Shown: one piece after another, positions 7,860-12,956 of the stretch | How positions within the stretch are numbered: the stretch's first letter is position 1 | Layout: each line of letters begins with the position of its first letter | NCBI GenBank assembly: GCA_964626405.1 | Contig: CAZVFE010000049.1 | Location: 1-12,956 of the forward strand | DNA length: 12,956 nt | From: CAZVFE01 sp964626405 | GTDB lineage: Bacteria > Bacteroidota > Bacteroidia > Cytophagales > Spirosomataceae | Direction of reading: 5' to 3' | The notes under the pieces: generated by a model | The model's input: the letters and a program-made list of their open reading frames with translations, nothing else | The model's database searches: none | Told to the model about the DNA's origin: nothing | Made by a program: the position numbers and the translations under genes

Positions 7860-7901
7860 TTCAATAAAATATTTCGTAAATTTACAAGGTTAAATTTAGA
7901 A
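7860..7901. promoter_or_regulatory. Divergent promoter region with a central palindrome
   Basis: Only 42 bases separate the dusB and CPBP start codons, so both promoters must lie here or inside the genes. GTAAATTTAC (7876-7885) is a perfect palindrome whose centre is exactly midway between the two starts. A second TAAATTTA is at 7891-7898. Both resemble the TAnnTTTG -7 element, but no TTG is correctly spaced on either strand. Exact promoters are not assigned. Confidence 0.35.
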
Positions 7902-8846
7902 ATGGAAAATTCAGGAAAAATTATACCCCTTCATTTATTATCTAGGTTATTCCTATTATTTGGTTTTTATTTGCTTGGGGCATTTATTGGACAGTTTTTT
8001 GGTTTATTAGCAGTAATAAATTTATTGAAAGTAGATACAGAAGTATTTTCAAATCCTACTCAAGCAGCACAGTTCTTAGTAGATTTTATCAATAATCCAG
8101 AAAATTATATTAACGGACATAAAGCGCTTTTGAGTTTGCAATGGTTTTCTGCTCTAGGTGGGTTCATTCTTCCTGCAATTGCGTATAATAAATGGATTGA
8201 AAAAGGTATTTATTCAAACCTTGGTAATTATCGCCCGAATTGGCAAATATTTGTTTGGTGTTTCATCCTTGTGATTATCTCAAATCCTGCGATGGAAGCT
8301 TTAAGTTATTGGAATTCCCAATTACATCTTCCTTTAGCCTTCAAAGACCTGGAAGAAAGTATGTTGAAAACCCAAGAAAGCCTAGATAAAATGACCTTGT
8401 TCTTTCTAAACATGCATAATCCTACTGAATTTATTTCCGTAACGATTGTCGTAGCTTTGGCCGCAGCTGTAGGAGAGGAATTATTTTTTAGAGGAATCAT
8501 TCAAAATTTATTTTTAAAATATTGGAATAAACCCCATTTGGCAATTTGGTTAACGGCTTTTATATTTAGCTATATTCACTTTCAATTTTTAGGATTCTTT
8601 CCAAGATTATTTTTAGGTGCATTTTTAGGATATATTTATTTTTGGTATAGAACTTTATGGGTACCCATCGTATTTCATTTTTTCAATAATTTCTTAATTG
8701 TAGCAGCTGCTTATCTTTATCAATTAAATGGCGTAAAAATTGAAGAATTAATTGAGACAAAAATGCCTGAATTATGGACAATTCCGCTATCTTTGGCATT
8801 GATATTTTTCTATGTTCAAAGATTGTATAAAAATAGGTTAAACTAA
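7902..8846 (+). CDS. CPBP family intramembrane metalloprotease
   Basis: 314 residues with about eight hydrophobic helices. The Abi/CPBP (CAAX-protease-like) motifs are complete: E192-E193-x3-R197 in GEELFFRG, then FSYIH with H226, and H259-x3-N263 in VFHFFNN. These residues coordinate the catalytic metal in this family of membrane-embedded glutamic-type/metallo proteases (Rce1-like). Bacterial members process peptides or membrane proteins; the substrate here is unknown. An unusual extra-membrane loop (about 40-75, and again 136-170) precedes the catalytic core. It is the first gene of the rightward series and its stop overlaps the DUF2007 start by one base (TAATG), which implies translational coupling. 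No bacteriocin or peptide precursor is visible nearby, so an immunity role is not supported. Confidence 0.9.
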   Translation: MENSGKIIPLHLLSRLFLLFGFYLLGAFIGQFFGLLAVINLLKVDTEVFSNPTQAAQFLVDFINNPENYINGHKALLSLQWFSALGGFILPAIAYNKWIEKGIYSNLGNYRPNWQIFVWCFILVIISNPAMEALSYWNSQLHLPLAFKDLEESMLKTQESLDKMTLFFLNMHNPTEFISVTIVVALAAAVGEELFFRGIIQNLFLKYWNKPHLAIWLTAFIFSYIHFQFLGFFPRLFLGAFLGYIYFWYRTLWVPIVFHFFNNFLIVAAAYLYQLNGVKIEELIETKMPELWTIPLSLALIFFYVQRLYKNRLN

Positions 8847-9049
8847 TGACTGCTTGGAAATTATTAAGGAAGTCTGAAAATCAAATTGAATTAGATTTAA
8901 TGTCGAAATTTTTAAAGGAAAATTTGGATATAGATACTGTACTCATTAACAAACAGGTAAGTGCTTATAATTTAGGTTTTTGGGAACTGCTTGTGCATGA
9001 ATCAAATTTTGATTCTGCCGATCAGAAACTTTCAGAAACTTTTGAATAA
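8846..9049 (+). CDS. DUF2007 small putative signal-transducing protein
   Basis: 67 residues with no export signal. The pattern matches DUF2007: an opening beta strand WKLLRKSENQIELDLMSKFL, a second strand with DTVLINKQVSAYNLG, then the hydrophobic ELLVHESNFDSADQKL. The fold is a small alpha/beta ferredoxin/PII-like domain whose biochemical role is not established. Its ATG overlaps the CPBP stop by one base and it ends 11 bases before the cdsA start. Similar CPBP-DUF2007-CdsA orders occur in related bacteria as far as I recall, so a membrane-linked role is plausible but unproven. Confidence 0.82.
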   Translation: MTAWKLLRKSENQIELDLMSKFLKENLDIDTVLINKQVSAYNLGFWELLVHESNFDSADQKLSETFE

Positions 9050-9060
9050 ACGAAATTAAT

Positions 9061-9885
9061 TTGAAGAACTTAACAAACTTTCAGCAAAGAGTTATTGCAG
9101 CAATTATTTTTGCTCCAATATTGGTGTTTTCAATTTATTATAGTTCTATTTCTTATATTATTTTAATTGTATTTTTATGTGCTCTCACGCAATTGGAATT
9201 TTATAAATTAATGGGTTCTATTGAGGGAAATTTACCTTTAACCTTTTTTGGGACTTTTATAGGAGTATTTTTACAAGTGTTAGTTTATCTTGTTGAAAAA
9301 GGTCAAATTTCTTTTCATAATTATTTCTGGCTTACCCCATTACTTACCTTGATATTTTTTATCAAACTCTATAAGCCGAATGATGAAAGGCCATTCCAAA
9401 ATATTGCCTATACTTTTCTAGGGATTATTTATGTGGCTGTACCATTTGCTTTATTCACGGTTTTAGCCTTTACAAAAAATCATACCTATGATTTTCAAAT
9501 CATTTTAGGATCACTTTTTATGCTTTGGGCATCAGATTCAGGCGCCTATTTTGCCGGATTGAAATTCGGAAAAACTAAATTATTTGAACGTGTTTCTCCT
9601 AAAAAATCTTGGGAAGGAGTAATGGGAGGTTTAATTGCAACAGAAATTACTGCCTCTATTATTTCATCCTTATTTACTAATTATAACCCCTGGCAATGGA
9701 TAATCATTGGCTTTATTATTGTGGTTGTTGGAACCTATGGAGACCTTGTAGAATCCTTATTGAAAAGATCCATAAAAATTAAAGATTCCTCTAATTTTAT
9801 TCCGGGCCATGGTGGTTTATTGGATCGTTTTGATGGCTTGTTATTATCCATACCATTTATTATTGCCTTTCTTAAATTATTTTAA
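9061..9885 (+). CDS. cdsA: Phosphatidate cytidylyltransferase (CDP-diglyceride synthase)
   Basis: CdsA makes CDP-diacylglycerol from CTP and phosphatidic acid, the branch point of phospholipid synthesis, in the inner membrane. 274 residues with about eight membrane helices. The family signature is complete at 232-258: SLLKR, then KD (241-242) and PGHGGLLDRFD with the metal-binding aspartates. SPKKSWEG (179-186) and ASDSGAYFAG (157-166) are further conserved blocks. The start is TTG at 9061: the frame is closed by a TGA at 9043-9045, no ATG or GTG lies between, and the next Met (M51) would delete the first helices. The MKNLTNFQQRV beginning fits family members. It lies 11 bases after the DUF2007 gene, in the same transcription unit. 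Confidence 0.95.
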   Translation: MKNLTNFQQRVIAAIIFAPILVFSIYYSSISYIILIVFLCALTQLEFYKLMGSIEGNLPLTFFGTFIGVFLQVLVYLVEKGQISFHNYFWLTPLLTLIFFIKLYKPNDERPFQNIAYTFLGIIYVAVPFALFTVLAFTKNHTYDFQIILGSLFMLWASDSGAYFAGLKFGKTKLFERVSPKKSWEGVMGGLIATEITASIISSLFTNYNPWQWIIIGFIIVVVGTYGDLVESLLKRSIKIKDSSNFIPGHGGLLDRFDGLLLSIPFIIAFLKLF

Positions 9886-9895
9886 CAAAATTTCG

Positions 9896-9926
9896 TTGAG
9901 TATTTAAAGGGTTTTTTCTAAATTTC
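9896..9926 (+). promoter_or_regulatory. Promoter of the exported regulatory-domain protein; likely leaderless
   Basis: TTG (9896-9898) is followed after exactly 20 bases by TAAATTTC (9919-9926). This fits TTG-N19-21-TAnnTTTG with one mismatch in the last base. The predicted transcription start is about 9930, which is the first base of the ATG. The mRNA would then have no leader. The upstream part of this promoter lies just after the cdsA stop. Confidence 0.5.
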
Positions 9927-9929
9927 AGA

Positions 9930-10652
9930 ATGATCAGCCTAAAAAAAATATTTTGGATATTCATATTTGCCTTTTCCATTTCCATTCATGATGGATTTTC
10001 ACAAGGAAGAGATAAGTCTATTCAATTTGTGGCTCGCGTAATCTCAGAAAATAATATGGATTTTCTTCCCTCTGCTTATGTTTTGAATAAAACTGCAGGA
10101 AGAGGTGGAATCTCAGATGATTATGGATTAGTAGAATTATTTGTCTATCCTGGAGATACTATAGAATTTTCCTATGTAGGATTTGAAAAAAAACAATATA
10201 TCATAAAAGACGAAAAAGAATTGATGCAATCTGCTTTGATTCGACTAAAAGAAAAATCTACTATGCTTCAAGGAGTAACGGTATTTCGTCACCAAACCCT
10301 AGAAGAGTTCGAAAAGGCTGTTTTAAATATGAAATTGCCAGATGCTGAGGATAGAGAGAATATGGCCAATAATTTAGCTCAGTCCAAACTTTCAAATTTA
10401 GCCATTCAAGCAGGTCAATCTTCTAATTTTAATTATCGAAATTTTTCAGATAAAATGATTTTTAGTACTACTAATAAGAATTTTTATAATGCGGGTTTAT
10501 GGGGCCTAACCAATCCATTTGCTTGGGCTAATTTCTTAAAATCTATTAAGAATGGAGAGCTAAAACGAAATCCTAAAAACGATGCCTACAATATCCTACC
10601 TAGGGAGACCGTCACTACCGGAGAATATCTAAGAGAATTAAAATCTAGATAG
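9930..10652 (+). CDS. Exported carboxypeptidase-regulatory-like domain protein
   Basis: 240 residues with a signal peptide: basic KK (5-6), hydrophobic core (7-19) and probable cleavage before QGRDK at 25. The next section (about 31-112) is a beta-sandwich of the CarboxypepD_reg-like type seen at the start of many TonB-dependent receptors: VISENN, PSAYVLNKTAGRGGISDDYG, then a strand with PGDTIEFSYVGFEKK and IRLKEKSTMLQGVTV. Here it stands alone and is followed by a polar helical C-terminus (about 120-240) with no known domain. It is probably periplasmic or outer-membrane-facing; its partner is unknown. The ATG at 9930 is the only usable start, since a TGA at 9897-9899 closes the frame 30 bases upstream and no other start codon lies between. 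It follows cdsA by 44 bases but seems to have its own promoter. Confidence 0.85.
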   Translation: MISLKKIFWIFIFAFSISIHDGFSQGRDKSIQFVARVISENNMDFLPSAYVLNKTAGRGGISDDYGLVELFVYPGDTIEFSYVGFEKKQYIIKDEKELMQSALIRLKEKSTMLQGVTVFRHQTLEEFEKAVLNMKLPDAEDRENMANNLAQSKLSNLAIQAGQSSNFNYRNFSDKMIFSTTNKNFYNAGLWGLTNPFAWANFLKSIKNGELKRNPKNDAYNILPRETVTTGEYLRELKSR

Positions 10653-10682
10653 TTTATTAAAAATTTTCTGTAGAATATTATT

Positions 10683-10725
10683 TTAAAAATTATCAATAAA
10701 CTTTTTTAATTTTTAATTTTTTTTT
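10683..10725 (+). terminator. Weak A/T-only terminator candidate after the regulatory-domain gene
   Basis: TTAAAAATTA (10683-10692) pairs perfectly with TAATTTTTAA (10707-10716) around a 14-base loop, and nine T follow (10717-10725). The stem has no G-C pair, so its strength is doubtful, but the position and T run suit a terminator for the gene ending at 10652. Confidence 0.4.
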
Positions 10726-10746
10726 GGTAGGGGTACCAACACCCCT
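10724..10746 (+). other. Two mutually exclusive G/C hairpins
   Basis: TTGGTA (10724-10729) pairs with TACCAA (10734-10739) around a GGGG loop. AGGGGT (10729-10734) pairs with ACCCCT (10741-10746) around ACCAAC. The two perfect 6-bp stems share bases, so only one can form at a time. Neither is followed by a T run in the direction of either gene. Function unknown. Confidence 0.45.
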
Positions 10747-10812
10747 TTCCCCCTGTAATTTAATAATAATTAATTTTCTTTTTTATTAATTTATTGAATA
10801 ATCAATTTTCAA

Positions 10813-10840
10813 TTAAAAATTATCAAATATTAGATAATTT
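10813..10840 (-). terminator. Terminator candidate of the amylosucrase gene
   Basis: AAATTATC (10817-10824) and GATAATTT (10833-10840) are exact complements around an eight-base loop. They lie 10 bases past the stop of the leftward gene and run into a TTTTTAATT tract in the leftward direction. The stem has only one G-C pair, so confidence is moderate. Confidence 0.45.
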
Positions 10841-10849
10841 CTTAATCAC

Positions 10850-12921
10850 TTATTCTAAAATCAAAAACTGGTAAGGCCTAAATTTGAAATTTTTAACCTC
10901 AATTTTAGTGCCTGTCCATAAATCTAGAAATCTCTTTTTACCTGGAAATAAATCCAATAAATTTATTTCAACAGATTCCTTCGAATAATTAAATAAACAA
11001 TGGATTTCTTTTTTGTTGTGGGTCCGACTATACCCCACAATTGATCGATGCAGAGAAGGTAACCAATTGATATTTTTTCTGNNNNNNNNNNNNNNNNNNN
11101 NNNNNNNNNNNNNNNNNNNNNNNNNNNNNNNNNNNNNNNNNNNNNNNNNNNNNNNNNNNNNNNNNNNNNNNNNNNNNNNNNACTATACCCCACAATTGAT
11201 CGATGCAGAGAAGGTAACCAATTGATATTTTTTCTGTCGGCAAATACTTCTTTTGATTTTCGGATTTGAATCAATTTTTGAGTTCCTGAAAAAATTATTT
11301 GCTCAATTGTTCCATTCTTGTTTCTTAATTCATTTTTTTTCCAATCAATCACAGGGCGATGCATCCATCGGTTATCATAGGATTTTCCAGGGTCTTCCAA
11401 ATAGGAATAATCATTGATATAGGCAACTTCATCCCCATAAAAAATGATTGGAATACCCCCCAAGAAAAAGGATTGGGCTTGCATCATTAATATTTTACTT
11501 AATGATTCAGCAATCAAATCATTATTTCGTAATTCTAAACCCTTTTCTAATCCGCATAATGAGGCTAGTGAACCAGAAATTCTTGCATCATTCGTCTTCG
11601 GGTTTACCGCAAATAATGCCCCCATGGCCGGACTTATCTCATGCTCTCCACTATAATATTCTTTTAAGAAATTACGATGTAAATAGGGTGTATAACCTAC
11701 ATTTTCAATCATATAATCATCGAAACCTAGTCCGATATCATCGTGGCAACGTGTATAATTTATCCATGTTGCACCTAAAGGCTTATTTTTCAAGACTTGT
11801 TGTGCCTCCAGCATAATTCTGGTATCTTGGGTGGCTAGGGCATCCCATTGAACTGCCATTTGAGTAGCATTGTAGGCAATATCGCATTCATGTGCAATGA
11901 ATCTTCCCGTGCCAAAATATTCCATAATTTGATGCGGACCAACGATGGCCTCTCCTAATAATGCCATTCCGGGACTACTTATTTCCACACATAAGCGAAT
12001 AAAACGCAATAATTGATGTGCTTGAGGTAGGTTCTGACAGGTTGTGCCTGCTTCCTTCCATATAAAGGCAGGAGCATCAATTCTCAAAACATCCACACCC
12101 ATATTTGCATAAAAGAAGATGTTTTTCAACATTTCATTCAAGACAATCGGATTTTTATAGTTTAAATCCCATTGATAAGAATGAAAAACCGACATAACCC
12201 ATTTATCAAGTTCTTTTACATAAGTAAAACTTCCGGGTGAAGATTCAGGAAAAATTTCAGGCATGGTTTCATCCATGATATCTGGAATTTCCCTATTCTC
12301 ATAAAAATAAAAATATTCTTGATATTCCTTATTTCCAGCTTTTGCTAATTTTGCCCATTCATGGTGGTGAGAAGTATGATTTAAGACAATATCAATCATT
12401 AAATACATTTGATTTTTCTGCATTTCCTTTTGGAAATTTATCAAATCTTGAATAGTGCCAAATCGTGAATCTACTTCCCTAAAATTTGATACAGCATAGC
12501 CGCCATCACTTTCTCCCTTGGGACTTTCAAATAAGGGCATTAAATGTAGATAGTTTATTCCCAATTCCTGAAGATATCCCAGTTTTTTGGGCATCTCTTT
12601 TAATTTTCCAGCGAATTGGTCTACATATAAACTCATTCCCATTAGGTTCTGATCAGTAAACCAAATATCCTTTTTGGATTTTTCTATATCTCTATCCTTT
12701 AGATCTTTTCTTCTTTCAGAAAATGCTGAAAACAAGGTTTCAACCAAAGTATTGAAATGCTCTTCAGACTGAGGTAAATGTCCGTATAATTCCTGATAAA
12801 TATCTTCAATATCAGCAATATTCGCATCAAATCTTTCTTTGAAATTAGCTTGATAAATTGCTGGAATTTTATATTTCTTTACTAACTGAGTAAATAATTG
12901 GGAAAACTTTTTTCTATACAC
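10850..12921 (-). CDS. Amylosucrase-type GH13 glucan-forming enzyme (split by a false gap)
   Basis: The protein matches amylosucrase (GH13 subfamily 4), which transfers glucose from sucrose to build alpha-1,4-glucan; some members only hydrolyse sucrose. With the N block and one 55-base repeat copy removed, the frame gives 638 residues, close to the Neisseria enzyme length. The N-terminal helical domain (about 1-85) precedes the barrel. Catalytic residues are nucleophile D282 (LRIDAPAF), acid/base E324 (GEAIV) and D394 (RCHDDIG). D139 (SDGGYAV) and R518 (DNRWMHRP) match the sucrose-pocket salt bridge. The C-terminal beta domain runs about 575-638. HSYQWDLNY has Tyr249 where I recall Phe in the Neisseria enzyme. 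The start is GTG at 12921, with a TGA nine bases upstream and only ATC/ATA between. No signal peptide is seen, so it is probably cytoplasmic. No sucrose transporter lies in view. Confidence 0.9.
11027..11081. repeat. 55-base contig-end repeat, left copy
   Basis: This stretch is identical to 11182-11236 and directly abuts the N block. It encodes part of the amylosucrase C-terminal domain (NINWLPSLHRSIVGYS on the minus strand). The length of 55 is a standard de Bruijn k-mer, so this is an assembly overlap and not a biological repeat. Confidence 0.95.
11082..11181. other. Assembly gap of exactly 100 N
   Basis: One hundred undefined bases, the conventional placeholder for a gap of unknown size. 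Because the two flanks are the same 55 bases, the real gap length is very probably negative, meaning the contigs overlap. Deleting 155 bases restores the reading frame of the amylosucrase gene. Confidence 0.97.
11182..11236. repeat. 55-base contig-end repeat, right copy
   Basis: The second copy of the 11027-11081 sequence, on the other side of the N block, read in the amylosucrase frame. In the true genome the two copies are most likely one and the same stretch. Confidence 0.95.
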
Positions 12922-12956
12922 GATTATTCAAAAATAGAATGATTTAAATTTTTAAA

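Larger units (their letters stand above)
10653..10849. other. Convergent intergenic region with repeats and hairpins
   Basis: This 197-base gap between two converging genes has no coding potential. It is almost pure A+T except for a G/C island at 10726-10754. TTAAAAATTATCAA occurs twice (10683-10696 and 10813-10826), an exact 14-base direct repeat. Two weak terminator-like hairpins and an overlapping pair of G/C hairpins are described separately. Confidence 0.7.

Noticed and set aside
7291..7893. Plus-strand ORFs opposite dusB
   Set aside because: They are shadows of a strongly conserved gene; their translations show no family pattern.
8306..8500. Minus-strand ORF inside the CPBP gene
   Set aside because: It lies opposite the catalytic EExxxR region and has no recognisable features.
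7902..8846. CPBP protein as a phage-abortive or bacteriocin-immunity factor
   Set aside because: No peptide precursor, toxin or defence gene is nearby, and the housekeeping cdsA neighbour points elsewhere.
10850..11038. Separate 62-residue gene at the left of the gap
   Set aside because: It continues the amylosucrase C-terminal beta domain exactly when the 55-base overlap is collapsed; its internal ATG is not a real start.
11027..11236. Target-site or terminal repeat of a mobile element inserted in the amylosucrase gene
   Set aside because: 55 bases is far too long for a target-site duplication, no transposase fragment flanks the N block, and the length equals a common assembler k-mer.
11013..11243. 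Short ORFs on both strands spanning the N block
   Set aside because: They read through undefined bases and a duplicated contig end. The amylosucrase frame explains the sequence on both sides.
11444..11816. Plus-strand ORFs opposite the amylosucrase barrel
   Set aside because: Antisense shadows; the opposite strand encodes catalytic GH13 motifs.
10850..12921. Amylosucrase as a frameshifted pseudogene
   Set aside because: The frame break is produced only by the 155 extra bases of the gap and repeat; no internal stop or lost catalytic residue is seen.

Overview
The window looks like ordinary chromosomal DNA from a member of the Bacteroidota, most likely a Cytophagales-type marine or freshwater bacterium (inference). 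The reasons are the strong A+T bias, the near absence of Shine-Dalgarno sequences, several TTG/GTG starts, promoter-like TTG-N19/20-TAnnTTTG elements, and gene families typical of the phylum: DUF2851, a CPBP-DUF2007-CdsA cluster, and an exported carboxypeptidase-regulatory-like protein. There are no rRNA or tRNA genes, mobile elements or CRISPR arrays, and no intergenic gap exceeds 200 bases.

Layout. (1) 69-2106 (+): an OmpR-type response regulator and its membrane sensor histidine kinase, one base apart. A tandem 10-base repeat with exact 11-base periodicity follows, next to a possible -7 element, and then an exported TPR protein (2252-4039). That gene ends at a strong bidirectional terminator (4060-4093). 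(2) 7859-4132 (-): an operon-like series of dusB, a DMT/EamA transporter (1-base overlap), a DUF2851 protein whose start codon lies inside an 11-bp perfect inverted repeat, and a small Rieske-type lipoprotein. (3) 7902-10652 (+), divergent from dusB across 42 bases: a CPBP membrane protease, a DUF2007 protein (1-base overlap), cdsA with a TTG start, and an exported regulatory-domain protein with a promoter almost on top of its start. (4) A 197-base convergent intergenic region contains an odd G/C island. (5) 12921-10850 (-): an amylosucrase-type GH13 enzyme.

The amylosucrase gene is interrupted in this record by exactly 100 N. The N block is flanked by two identical 55-base sequences, which is the signature of two contig ends overlapping by an assembler k-mer. 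Removing the N block and one repeat copy (155 bases) restores a single 638-residue frame that reads cleanly across the junction. The gene is therefore very probably intact, and the small ORFs around the gap are artefacts.

Functionally the window mixes envelope work (sensor kinase, TPR protein, Rieske lipoprotein, CPBP protease, CdsA phospholipid synthesis), tRNA modification (DusB) and alpha-glucan/sucrose metabolism. I found no convincing undescribed multi-gene system. The most checkable novelties are small: the 11-bp-phased repeat, the start-codon hairpin of the DUF2851 gene, the mutually exclusive hairpins at 10724-10746, and a probable leaderless promoter at 9930.
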